Source: Hymenobacter piscis | GTDB lineage: Bacteria > Bacteroidota > Bacteroidia > Cytophagales > Hymenobacteraceae | Assembly: GCF_018760735.1 (NCBI RefSeq) | Contig: NZ_JAHHZN010000006.1 | Span: forward strand, 62,001 to 126,000 | Direction of reading: 5' to 3' | Length of the DNA: 64,000 nt | Part shown: positions 24,347 to 33,407 of the stretch, in pieces | Layout: every line of letters begins with the position of its first letter | Numbering within the stretch: position 1 is the stretch's first letter | Made by a program: the position numbers and the translations under genes | The notes under the pieces: model-generated | Seen by the model: only the letters and a program-made list of their open reading frames with translations | What the model was told of the DNA's origin: nothing | Database searches by the model: none

Positions 24347-27300
24347 TTACTCCGGAAATTCGGCTCGCAGTTGCAGCATTACCTCGTCTATAATGGTACG
24401 CACCTGTTTTACCTCCTGCGCCAGCCGGTTCCAATCCACGGTTTCGGGGGTGTAGGCGGCCGCCTCCAACTCCCGTAGCACCGGGCGCAGGGGGGCTACC
24501 TGCAGGCCATCGATGGAGCTTTTCAGGTGATGAGCGGCGGCCCCCATCGCCTCGAGTTGGCGCTCCTGCAGGTGTTGCTCCAGCTGGGCCACGACGGGGG
24601 GCGTAGTGGTAATGAAGAGGGTCACCAGCCGGCGGATAAAGGTGTCATCGTTGTCGGACAGCCGCCGCAGCTGCTCCAGGTCGTAGAGGCGCGCGGGGGC
24701 CGGCTCAGCGGCGGCGGGCAGGGGGGCATAATCGTTCAGATTCATCAATTGGGTCATCACGCGAAATAGGGCTACTTCCTGAAATGGTTTAGATAAATAG
24801 GCATCGAGGCCGGCGGCGCGGTAACGCTCTTCCTCGCCGGGCATGGCGTGGGCCGTGAGGGCCACTACGGGCGTAGCGGCCCGTTGGGCATCGGGGTGCT
24901 GGCGCAGCAGCTGGGTGGCGGCTACGCCATCCATGCCGGGCATCTGAATATCCATGAGTACCACCGCGTACTGGTGCTGGCGGAACAGGGCCAGGGCCTC
25001 GGCTCCGGAAGAAGCCGTATCCACCACCATGCCCCAGCCCTTGAGCATGGTCTGCACCAGGAGCTGATTAACGGCATTGTCTTCGGTGAGCAGGACCCGC
25101 TGGCCCCGCAGCAGCTGGTAGTTGGGCGGTGGCGCGGGCAGGGCCGGAGTGGCGGGCGGGGCCGGCTCCAGCTCCAGCGTAAACCGGAAAGTGCTGCCCT
25201 GGCCCAGCGTGCTTTCGGCCGTGAGCTCCCCGCCCAGCAGCTCAATCAGGCCGCGTGAAATACTCAGTCCCAGGCCTGAGCCCCCGTATTCGCGGGCCGT
25301 GCTGGCCGAGGCCTGGGTGAACGGCTCGAAGAGCTGCTGCAGCTGCCCCGGCGAAATGCCGATGCCGGTATCGAGCACCGAAAACCGGTACCGGGGTGCC
25401 GTCCCCGGCAGGCTCACGCGCTGGTAGGTGAGCAGCACCTGGCCCTTGTGGGTGAACTTGATGGCGTTGTTGAGCAGGTTAAGCAACACCTGCCGCAGCC
25501 GGTAGGGGTCGCCGAACACCCAGTTGGCATCGTTGGTAGGCAGCTGCAGGCGCAGACTAATGCCTTTTTCCGTAGCCTTGGGCATGAGGGCCTGGCAGCT
25601 GGCCTTGAGTACCTCCGGCAGGTTGAAGGGGACTTTTTCCAGCCGCACCCGTCCGGCCCCCAGCTGGGCCATGTCCAGGATGTCGTTGATGATGACCAGC
25701 AGATTCTCGGCGGAGAATTGAATGTGGTGCAGAAACTGCCGTTGCTCGGTCGTCAGGTCGGTTTTGGCCAGCAGCTCCGTCAGACCCATGATGCCGTTCA
25801 TGGGCGTCCGGATTTCGTGGCTCATGTTGGTGAGGAACGTCTGCCGGGTCTGCGCATTCTGTTCCGCGGCTTCCTTGGCCTGCTCCAGGGCCTGCTGGGT
25901 GTGCTTGAGCTCCGTGATGTCGTTGTCGACGCCCAGCACCTGCACCGTGCCGTCGGCCAGTACAAAGGGGCGCTTGATGGTGCGGAACCAGCGCAGCTGG
26001 CCATGCCCGTCGCCGAAAGTGTCTTCCACATCCATTTCCTGCTGGGTGCGCAGTACTTCTTCGTCCTGGGCATTGTGGCGCAGCAGGTCGGGGAAGCGGC
26101 GCAGAAGCTCGGCCGCCGGCGTTTGCAGCAGCGCTTCATTGCTGAGAGCGTAAAGCTGGGCCGTTGCCTGGTTGGCGAGAATGTAATTTCCTTTGCCGTC
26201 TTTCAGATAAATCAGGTTGGGCACCGTGTCGATTACCTGCCGGAACAGGCGGTTCTGCTCGGCCAGCCGACGGTTGGCCGAGCGGCGCTGCTCGTCGGCA
26301 ATTTTCCAGCGGGTAATGTCTTCGGCACTGCCGATAATCTGGGTGACGTGGCCCTGCGCGTCGCGGGCAAACGGAGTGTTGCTGATGCGCAGCCAGCGGA
26401 TGGAGCCGTTGCGGTGGTAAAGCATGTATTCCAGGTGCAGCACCTCGTTGTCGGGCTGGCGGCCGACCTCCTCGAAGTGCTGGCGCAGCCGTCGGGCTTC
26501 GGCCGGGGCCATCAGACTGGAAAGCATGTTGCTGCCCATGTGCTGCAACTCCTTCTCGGTGTAGCCCAGCATGGTTTCCACAAACCGGTTGCAATACACG
26601 TTGGACGCCGTGGCCACATCGTAGATGTAAACCAGGTTGGGAATGGTATTGGTAATCCGGTCCACGAAAAAGCGGCTCTGGCGCAGATTTTCCTCCGTTT
26701 CGCGTCGCTCGGTCACGTCGGCGGCGGAGCCAACCAGCTGGTGAACCTCCCCGTTGGGGTGGCGGGTGAATACCGTGCTCTTCACGCTGAGCCACCGCCA
26801 CGAGCCGTCCCGGTGGCGGAAGCGGTATTCTGCCGTCGCTACCTGCCCGTCGGTCAGGGCCGGGCGCTGCGTGCGGCGCCGCTTCGTTTCCGCCAGGTCG
26901 TCGGGGTGAAACAAACGCTCCAGCAGGCGCGGCCCCATGGTCATCATCTGTTCGGGCGCGTAACCCAGGATGAATTCAACCTGCCGGTTGCAGTATTCCA
27001 GCTGTCGGCGGGCCAGGTCAAAAATGAAGACGATAGTCGGAACCGTATCGTTGATGCGGGCCGTGAAGAGCTGGTTGCGCAGCAGTTCGGCTTCGGCCCG
27101 CCGCCGCTCCCCAATGGCCGTCAGGTACACGTTGGCGCCTTGGTCTTCGGCAAGCGGGGCAATGGTCCAGAGGTAAAAATCATCGCCCAGGCCCAGTTCC
27201 AGCGTCTGCGTCTGGCCCGTACTCAGTGCCCGGCCGATTTCCGTCTGCAACAGGATCCGGGTAGCCGCTGCCATCGGGCTGGCCAGGTGCTCGAGAATGG

Positions 27301-27904
27301 GCGCGGCCGCGGGGTTGGAGTACAGGGCCTTGCCATCGGCCCGGAAGCGAATAATGGGCTGGGGACTTTGCTCCGCCAGCTGGGAAAGTTCACGAATCCG
27401 CCGCTGGGCCAGCTGGGCCTCCGTAACGTCTTCGTAGCTCCAGATGTGAAGCATGGTCTGGCCTTCCTGCACCACGGGGAGGTAGTCCTGCTGGAGCAGA
27501 CGCCCGTCGCGAAGACGAATGAGCTGCCCGGTGCTGCGCGCCTGCTGCTGGGTGAGCTGGCGGTTTTGCTGGCGTACCAGTTTGCTGCCCACCACCTGCG
27601 CGCGGGCTTCCCGCAGGAGCACGGCCATGGGCTGGCCCATAAACTCGGCCGCCGGCCGCCGCAGGCCAAACAGCTCGCACATGCGCTGGTTCACCAGTGT
27701 GATGCGATGATCCTGGTTTTCGGCCAGAATGGCCGTGGTCATGGTCTGGAGCAGGGCGGCGGCCTGGGCCGAAGCGGCCTGGGAGCGGGCCTGTAGCTCC
27801 CCGAGCTGGGAACGGGCTTCCAGGCAGGCCGCGTGCGCCTGCTGCCAGGCCCGACGAACGTGACGAAGCTGCCGGTTCTGGTGCCGGTGGCTGATTGAGT
27901 GCAT
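24347..27904 (-). CDS. hybrid sensor histidine kinase, five PAS domains, REC and Hpt
   Basis: 1185 residues with no membrane segment, so a cytoplasmic sensor. After a coiled N-terminus come five PAS units at roughly 45-160, 170-270, 285-395, 405-525 and 545-670 (e.g. YCNRQVEFILGYAPEQMM, YCNRFVETMLGYTEKELQ). Next are HisKA (LTNMSHEIRTPMNGIMGL, phospho-His), HATPase (LLNLLNNAIKF; DTGIGI; GGSGLGLSI), a receiver (LMDIQMPGMDG with the phospho-Asp; SKPF Lys), and a C-terminal Hpt (AAAHHLKSSIDGL). It can run a full His-Asp-His relay. 30 bp downstream of the sigma54 regulator at 27935, so almost certainly one operon; the Hpt may hand phosphate to that regulator. Confidence 0.95.
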   Translation of the reverse strand: MHSISHRHQNRQLRHVRRAWQQAHAACLEARSQLGELQARSQAASAQAAALLQTMTTAILAENQDHRITLVNQRMCELFGLRRPAAEFMGQPMAVLLREARAQVVGSKLVRQQNRQLTQQQARSTGQLIRLRDGRLLQQDYLPVVQEGQTMLHIWSYEDVTEAQLAQRRIRELSQLAEQSPQPIIRFRADGKALYSNPAAAPILEHLASPMAAATRILLQTEIGRALSTGQTQTLELGLGDDFYLWTIAPLAEDQGANVYLTAIGERRRAEAELLRNQLFTARINDTVPTIVFIFDLARRQLEYCNRQVEFILGYAPEQMMTMGPRLLERLFHPDDLAETKRRRTQRPALTDGQVATAEYRFRHRDGSWRWLSVKSTVFTRHPNGEVHQLVGSAADVTERRETEENLRQSRFFVDRITNTIPNLVYIYDVATASNVYCNRFVETMLGYTEKELQHMGSNMLSSLMAPAEARRLRQHFEEVGRQPDNEVLHLEYMLYHRNGSIRWLRISNTPFARDAQGHVTQIIGSAEDITRWKIADEQRRSANRRLAEQNRLFRQVIDTVPNLIYLKDGKGNYILANQATAQLYALSNEALLQTPAAELLRRFPDLLRHNAQDEEVLRTQQEMDVEDTFGDGHGQLRWFRTIKRPFVLADGTVQVLGVDNDITELKHTQQALEQAKEAAEQNAQTRQTFLTNMSHEIRTPMNGIMGLTELLAKTDLTTEQRQFLHHIQFSAENLLVIINDILDMAQLGAGRVRLEKVPFNLPEVLKASCQALMPKATEKGISLRLQLPTNDANWVFGDPYRLRQVLLNLLNNAIKFTHKGQVLLTYQRVSLPGTAPRYRFSVLDTGIGISPGQLQQLFEPFTQASASTAREYGGSGLGLSISRGLIELLGGELTAESTLGQGSTFRFTLELEPAPPATPALPAPPPNYQLLRGQRVLLTEDNAVNQLLVQTMLKGWGMVVDTASSGAEALALFRQHQYAVVLMDIQMPGMDGVAATQLLRQHPDAQRAATPVVALTAHAMPGEEERYRAAGLDAYLSKPFQEVALFRVMTQLMNLNDYAPLPAAAEPAPARLYDLEQLRRLSDNDDTFIRRLVTLFITTTPPVVAQLEQHLQERQLEAMGAAAHHLKSSIDGLQVAPLRPVLRELEAAAYTPETVDWNRLAQEVKQVRTIIDEVMLQLRAEFPE

Positions 27905-27934
27905 GGCAGGGGAATGGGCCGGCCCGGAGGCGGG

Positions 27935-29302
27935 TCAGCGGATGTACACCTCGTTGTTCTGTACCATACGATAAACGGTGGACTTTCCGATTTGCAGCTT
28001 GGCCGCTACCTGCAGAATATTGCCGCTGTGCGCATCCAGGTAGCGTTGCACAATGGCGGCCATCTGACTACGCAACGACTCGTTGCTGATGGTGTCGGCA
28101 ACGGCCGTTTCTGGTTGCAGGTGACGCAGGGGCAGGTCTTGGGGCTGAATCTGGTCGTTTTCGGCCAGCACGGCGGCCAGCTCCACCACCGCTTTCAGTT
28201 CCCGCACGTTGCCCGGAAAGGAGTAGTGCCGCAGTTTCTGGCGGGCCGCTTCCGAGAGGGTGCAGGTAGCCATATTGTTCTGGGTGCAGAACTCGCGCAA
28301 AAATGAGTCGGCCAGCAGCAGCACATCCTCGCCCCGCTCCCGCAGCGGCGGCAGGGCAATGGGCAGGCCCAGCAGGCGGTAGTACAGATCTTCCCGGAAC
28401 CGGCCTTCCTTTACTTCCTGGGTCAGGTCGCGGTGGGTGGCCACCATCAGGCGGGCATCGAAGGGGATGGTGCTGCTGCCGCCCACCCGGCTGACTTCGC
28501 GCTCCTGCAGCACCCGCAGCAGCTTGGCCTGCAGGCTCATGTCGAGTTCGGCTACTTCGTCCAGGAACAAGGTGCCTTTGTGGGCCTCCTCGAAGCGGCC
28601 GATGCGTCGGGCCACCGCTCCGGTAAAGGCGCCCTTTTCGTGGCCAAACAGCTCGCTTTCCACCAGTTCCCGCGGAATGGCAGCCACGTTCACGGCCACG
28701 AAGGCGGCGTTGCGCCGCTCCGAGCCGTAGTGAATGGCCTTGGCCACCAGTTCCTTGCCGGTGCCGGTTTCGCCGCTGATGGAAACCGTGATGTTGGTGC
28801 GGGCCGCCTTCTCGATGAGTGCGTACAGCTGCCGGACCTGGGGACTCTCGCCCAGAATGGCCCGCTGGGGGTCGTACTTCTGGCCGATCTGCTCCCGCAG
28901 GCGCGTATTCTCCTGGCGTAGTTCCAGCTGCTTGCGGATGTTGCCCACTGTATTCCACAGCCGGTCGGCGGTTTCCTCATCCTTTACCAGGTAGTCGTAG
29001 GCGCCCTGGCGCAGCATGCCGATGGCCGTACGGATATCCTCCTGGCCCGATATGGCAATAACGGCCACCTCGGGCAGGCGCTCCTTGATCTGCTGCAGCA
29101 CTTGGTCGCCCTTGCCGTCGGGCAGGGAATAGTCCAGGGTGATGATGTCGGGCTTATCGCCCAGGTTGTCGAGGCAGGACTGCGCGGTGGTGAAGCGGCG
29201 GATGGTGTAGTCGGGGTTCTGGGCTAATTTGTATTCCAGTAGTTCACCATACCAGGCATTATCTTCCACGATAAAGATGGTAACGGGGGGGGGCATGCTC
29301 AT
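27935..29302 (-). CDS. sigma54-dependent response regulator (NtrC family)
   Basis: 455 residues. Receiver domain 1-125 (FIVEDN acid pocket, ITLDYSLPDGKG phospho-Asp, YLVKDE Lys). AAA+ domain ~145-380 with Walker A SGETGTGKELVAKAI, the sigma54-contacting loop HEKGAFTGAVAR, Walker B GTLFLDEVAEL and the R-finger region REDLYYRL. C-terminal Fis-type HTH (ILQVAAKLQIGKSTVYRMV). All activator motifs are intact, so it should open sigma54 promoters. First gene of an operon with the hybrid kinase. No clear -24/-12 target was seen in this window. Confidence 0.95.
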   Translation of the reverse strand: MSMPPPVTIFIVEDNAWYGELLEYKLAQNPDYTIRRFTTAQSCLDNLGDKPDIITLDYSLPDGKGDQVLQQIKERLPEVAVIAISGQEDIRTAIGMLRQGAYDYLVKDEETADRLWNTVGNIRKQLELRQENTRLREQIGQKYDPQRAILGESPQVRQLYALIEKAARTNITVSISGETGTGKELVAKAIHYGSERRNAAFVAVNVAAIPRELVESELFGHEKGAFTGAVARRIGRFEEAHKGTLFLDEVAELDMSLQAKLLRVLQEREVSRVGGSSTIPFDARLMVATHRDLTQEVKEGRFREDLYYRLLGLPIALPPLRERGEDVLLLADSFLREFCTQNNMATCTLSEAARQKLRHYSFPGNVRELKAVVELAAVLAENDQIQPQDLPLRHLQPETAVADTISNESLRSQMAAIVQRYLDAHSGNILQVAAKLQIGKSTVYRMVQNNEVYIR

Positions 29303-29599
29303 AGCTTACGTGGGGGAGGGGCAGACGGACAAAGAGGGGGCGCACTGACTACCGGGGCACCGATAGCCGGTAACAGGCCAGGACTGCGAGTATAGAGGGG
29401 TTTTTGATGGGATGCTAGCTTTTCTCTATTTAGGAAAGATTATTCCGAATTGAGAAAATATAGTCCTTTTTTATTTTATATAAGTTACTGATTTCCAGAT
29501 TTATAATAATTTTTTTTCGAAATGGTGTTCTTCTTGCTTCCTATCCGGCTGGCTCTCAGATACCTGATGAGCTTTCCTCTCACAGTTAGCAGGCAGAAA

Positions 29600-31822
29600 A
29601 TGAGTAAGCTCTACAAAACCGTTATCCGGCGCTGGTTTCTCCCTTTTGGGGTGGGCCTTCTTACTCTCGGCCAGAGTGCGGCCCAGGGTACCACCCCCCC
29701 CATCTATTCCTATTCCGGGAAAGCTGGTGCCACCGTAATAGAAGATTGCCGCCCCGGAACGCTGGGAGGAATTTTCTGTTACGGCACGGTGAGTAATCCG
29801 GAGTTGGCAACTGACGATGACTTCACGACGGCGGCTACCATGAACCTGCCGCTTACTCTACTATCTACCCGAACCCTGAAGCTGCGCCTGAGCATGGACG
29901 GGCTGGTACCGGCCGGCCACCGCGCCGGGGTAGTGGTAGCGCGGGATGGAGGGGCGCTCGGTTTGGGAAGCCTGAGCCTGGGCTCCACCATCACGCTCAG
30001 CACCTACCTGACCGGCAGCGGCGGCGCACTGAAGCTACAGGAAACCAAGACGATCAGTGCCGATCTGGCGGAGCTGCTGCTCGGCGAAAGTACGGGCCCA
30101 ATGCCACTGGAATTCACGGCTGGCGAGCCCTTTGATCAGATGGAAATTGCTGTATCCTCTCTCGCGGGGCTGGGGTACAAACTCAAAGTGTTTTACGCCT
30201 ACGGTATTGGCAACACGCAGCTGACCACTGCCAACGGGTATGTGTCGCGGTTTGCCACGCCCACGGATGCCAACTACAGCACCCGGGCCGTAGCTAACGG
30301 AACGACGCTATGCCTGAACTCTGCGGTTAGCAGCCCCCAACTGGCCGTTAATAATGACCTGACGGACTACGCCACCATGGGAACCCTGGTCGGATTAAGC
30401 TGCCCGGCTACGCTGCAGACGCAGTTGGAAGGAACTGCGCCGGCGGGCTATTATGCCGGCTTTGTATTGGGCAGTGCCGGCGTACTGGATGCCCGGATTC
30501 TGGCCGGCCTGCGCCTGAATACCTATCTGGGCACTGCGCTGCAGGAAACCGGGACCGATGCCGGTCTACTAAACCTGAGCGTGCTTCCCGGCGGAAAATA
30601 TCATATCCGCATGGCCACTACCAAACCATTCGACCGGGTGGAAATTCAGCGGACGAGCCTGCTGAATCTGCTGGACAACCTGCGGGTGTACTACGGATTC
30701 GGGCTGGAGCCCCGGGTATTCGATGATCAGAACCGGCGGATTTCCACTTTCCTGGATCCGGCCGCCCGCTATCAGGTGAACGGTGGCCTGTGTGTAAGCT
30801 GTGGCATCGATAACCCGGCGCTGGCCGTCGACCGTGATCTGACAACGAATGCTGCTACTTACAATGCGCTTCTGGCCGTAGGAGCAAACACGCGACTGAA
30901 AATGCAGCTCAACGCGCCCGCCCGGGCTGGTAACCGGGCCGGGGTGGTTCTGGGCCTGGCCACGGGCCTCCTTGATGCAGACCTCTTATCCAGTATCCAA
31001 ATCAACACGTATTCTGGTGTGCCCAATGGGGCCGGTACCAACGGTTCGGTACTGGTAGAAAGTTTTGCGAAAAGTGACCTGCTGACGGCCGAGTTGCTGG
31101 CAAGCGGGCAGAGAGAAGTATCTTTCCGGACTACCCGCGCCTTCGATTGGGTAGAAGTGCAACTCACCAAAGGCATAGGAGCTCTGACTGGCACGAGCAT
31201 CTACTATGCGTTTGCCGAAGATGACCCCATAGGCTTTCCCAGCGTTATTGTGCCGCCGGTCACGTCTCCCGTCACCCTGACCTCCTTTGCTGCCCGGACC
31301 AGTGATGCGGCCATCGACGTTAACTGGACGACGAGTGCCGAAGCCAACAGCAGTCATTTTATCGTGCAACGTTCCTTGTCGCCGAATGGCTCCTTCCAGG
31401 ATCTGGGCCGGGTGAATGCCGCCGGCAATTCGGCCTCGGTGCGCAGCTATCAGTACCGCGACATCGACGGAATTGCTCTGGCGGCCTCTGCGCTGTATTA
31501 TCGTCTTCGGCAGATTGACCTGGACGGACAGGAATCGTTTTCTGTTGTTGCTACCGTAGCGTTGCAGCCACCAGTCGTATTCGAGCTGTACCCGAATCCT
31601 GTTCCGCCGGCGCAGCAGGTGCGTATGAAGCTGCCCACCGGCTTCGGGGCCAAGTACCAGGTGGCCCTCTACAACCAGTTGGGGCGCGAGGTGAGCCGTC
31701 AGACGGTGGGAGGAACCCGGACCACACTATCTACTGAAGCACTTACTCCCGGCCTCTACCAGGTAACGCTGCTGGGTAAATCCGGTCAGCGCCTCGCCAC
31801 GCAACGGCTGCTGGTGCAGTAG
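29600..31822 (+). CDS. T9SS-exported surface protein with three tandem domains
   Basis: 740 residues from ATG 29600 (an earlier frame start at 29522 precedes the signal peptide MSKLYKTVIRRWFLPFGVGL). Three homologous ~180-residue units begin near YSYSGKAGATVIEDC, VSRFATPTDANYSTRA and RRISTFLDPAARYQV. Each carries a Cys-containing segment then 'NPxLAxDxDLTxxAT', likely beta-sandwich repeats. An Fn3-like segment follows (PVTLTSFAARTSDAAIDVNW) and then the type A sorting tail (FELYPNPVPPAQQVRMKLP ... LGREVSRQ ... GLYQVTLLGKSGQ). Upstream 29303-29599 is AT-rich and holds the divergent promoters of this gene and the sigma54 regulator. The role is probably adhesion or binding; no catalytic site is seen. 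Confidence 0.85.
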   Translation: MSKLYKTVIRRWFLPFGVGLLTLGQSAAQGTTPPIYSYSGKAGATVIEDCRPGTLGGIFCYGTVSNPELATDDDFTTAATMNLPLTLLSTRTLKLRLSMDGLVPAGHRAGVVVARDGGALGLGSLSLGSTITLSTYLTGSGGALKLQETKTISADLAELLLGESTGPMPLEFTAGEPFDQMEIAVSSLAGLGYKLKVFYAYGIGNTQLTTANGYVSRFATPTDANYSTRAVANGTTLCLNSAVSSPQLAVNNDLTDYATMGTLVGLSCPATLQTQLEGTAPAGYYAGFVLGSAGVLDARILAGLRLNTYLGTALQETGTDAGLLNLSVLPGGKYHIRMATTKPFDRVEIQRTSLLNLLDNLRVYYGFGLEPRVFDDQNRRISTFLDPAARYQVNGGLCVSCGIDNPALAVDRDLTTNAATYNALLAVGANTRLKMQLNAPARAGNRAGVVLGLATGLLDADLLSSIQINTYSGVPNGAGTNGSVLVESFAKSDLLTAELLASGQREVSFRTTRAFDWVEVQLTKGIGALTGTSIYYAFAEDDPIGFPSVIVPPVTSPVTLTSFAARTSDAAIDVNWTTSAEANSSHFIVQRSLSPNGSFQDLGRVNAAGNSASVRSYQYRDIDGIALAASALYYRLRQIDLDGQESFSVVATVALQPPVVFELYPNPVPPAQQVRMKLPTGFGAKYQVALYNQLGREVSRQTVGGTRTTLSTEALTPGLYQVTLLGKSGQRLATQRLLVQ

Positions 31823-31936
31823 GCGGAACAGGCGGGCAAACTGCCCGGTAGATGCTTCGAGTCCTCTGACTCCCGCAGAATTGTATTTATGTAATCCATA
31901 TTCCTATAGCTGATTTATTGTTTATTGTTCGTGCCG

Positions 31937-31978
31937 GAGTAGTGCCCACTGTTGCAGGTCAGTGGGCACTACTCGTTT
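31937..31978 (+). terminator. Rho-independent terminator
   Basis: A perfect 14-bp stem, GAGTAGTGCCCACT (31937-31950) with AGTGGGCACTACTC (31961-31974), then GTTT. Lies ~115 bp after the T9SS protein; the rest of 31823-32135 holds no gene. Confidence 0.8.
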
Positions 31979-32135
31979 ACGGGCGTGGGAAGGCAGATTT
32001 TTGAGTAGGGTGCTTCGTCAGGAGAGAGATTTTCCAGCGAAAGGAAATGATAACCTTCCGGTAACGTCGCGCCGCGTCGGGCAACCCAATTTTGTGGCTG
32101 CAAAGCACCTTCTCACCTCTTCACACCACAACCAC

Positions 32136-33023
32136 ATGTCGCGTACGCTTACCCGTTTGCTGAGCCTGGCCCTTCTGACCGGCCTGGCGGCTTCCTGCTC
32201 CAAAGAAACCGTAGTGCCCGCCGCCGCTCCCAGCGCCGCCGTGCAGACGGCCGATGCCACGGCCTCCCGCGACAACCACCTGGCCCTGGGCAACCCCAGC
32301 GGCGCCCAGACCAGCACAACTTCCTACTGGAATTACCTCATCAGCAAGCCCCAGTACGCCATGTCGTATCACCGCGACCGGGGGACGCCCAACTGGGTGA
32401 GCTGGCACCTGAGCAGCGCCTGGATCGGGAGTACGCCCCGGCAGGACAATTTTGCGGCCGATGCCGCCCTGCCCTCCGGCTGGTACCGCGTGAGCAGCAG
32501 CAGCTACACCGGTTCCGGCTTCGACCGCGGCCACCAGTGCCCCTCGGCCGACCGGACGGGTTCCGTAGCCGACAACTCGGCTACCTTCCTGATGACCAAC
32601 ATGATTCCGCAGGCTCCTAACAACAACCAGCGCACCTGGGCCGGCCTCGAGAATTACTGCCGTACCCTGGTGAATGCCGGCAATGAACTCTACATTATCT
32701 GCGGCAGCTACGGTAAAGGCGGCACCGGCTCGGCGGGCTACAAAACCACCCTCGACAATGGCCGCGTCACCGTTCCGGCTCGCTGCTGGAAAGTGGTAGT
32801 GGTGCTGCCCGTGGGAAGCAGCGACCCTTCCCGGGTAACCAGCAGCACCCGCGTCATTGCCATCGATACGCCCAACGACAACTCCCTGAACACGTCCTGG
32901 GGCACCTACCGCACAACGGTTGATGCCATTGAGGCCGCCACAGGATACAACCTGCTCTCGAACGTGTCGAACGCCGTGCAGTCGGTAGTGGAAGCGCGCA
33001 TCGACAACGGCCCCACCAGCTGA
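32136..33023 (+). CDS. secreted DNA/RNA non-specific endonuclease (NucA type)
   Basis: 295 residues from ATG 32136 with a lipoprotein signal (LLSLALLTGLAASC). The beta-beta-alpha-metal nuclease domain covers most of the mature protein. GFDRGHQCPSADRTG carries the DRGH catalytic motif, LMTNMIPQAPNNNQRTWAGLE is the metal-binding Asn segment, and YIICGSYGKGG and RCWKVVVVLP complete the fold. It would degrade extracellular nucleic acid at the outer surface or periplasm, supplying phosphate or nucleotides. A longer upstream frame from 31962 has no signal and crosses the terminator, so it is rejected. Confidence 0.92.
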   Translation: MSRTLTRLLSLALLTGLAASCSKETVVPAAAPSAAVQTADATASRDNHLALGNPSGAQTSTTSYWNYLISKPQYAMSYHRDRGTPNWVSWHLSSAWIGSTPRQDNFAADAALPSGWYRVSSSSYTGSGFDRGHQCPSADRTGSVADNSATFLMTNMIPQAPNNNQRTWAGLENYCRTLVNAGNELYIICGSYGKGGTGSAGYKTTLDNGRVTVPARCWKVVVVLPVGSSDPSRVTSSTRVIAIDTPNDNSLNTSWGTYRTTVDAIEAATGYNLLSNVSNAVQSVVEARIDNGPTS

Positions 33024-33150
33024 GTTCAGCCCCCGTAGGGCACCAGCAGCCGCGCAGCGGGAGGGCCCGGTTTTCAGCCGGTCCCTGCTGCGGTACAAAC
33101 TGTTCCGCGAGGCATCGTTTCAGATGCTTAGCCGTTGAAAACCGGCTGTT

Positions 33151-33158
33151 TATCTTTG
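33151..33158 (+). promoter_or_regulatory. -7 promoter box TATCTTTG
   Basis: Exact TAnnTTTG in the 384-bp gap before the gene at 33408. A short transcript from about 33165 would end at the terminator at 33252-33290 and contain no convincing ORF, so a small RNA is possible. Confidence 0.4.
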
Positions 33159-33251
33159 GTTTGAGTTGATTAATCTAAAGCAGTGGCCGGGGCCGATGAA
33201 AGGCCGTATGTTTAGGTTGAGTGAAGTGAGAAGGAATAGTGGGAGAAACAC

Positions 33252-33290
33252 CAGAAAGCCGCGCTGCAACGCGGCTTTCTGCTTTTTTGC
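33252..33290 (+). terminator. Rho-independent terminator
   Basis: CAGAAAGCCGCG pairs with CGCGGCTTTCTG, then CTTTTTT. It lies before, not after, the acyltransferase gene at 33408. Confidence 0.85.
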
Positions 33291-33407
33291 CCCCTGGCTG
33301 GTATCCGTAACGGTTTGATAATTGGGTAGTAATGCAGGGCTAATCTGCGAAACGGAGCTTTGCTATCAGGAGCGGCGGTCCGGTTGGCCGGCCTCCGGTC
33401 AGGGCGT

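Noticed and set aside
33196..33318. 40-codon frame after the TATCTTTG box
   Set aside because: Runs through the terminator hairpin; composition looks random.
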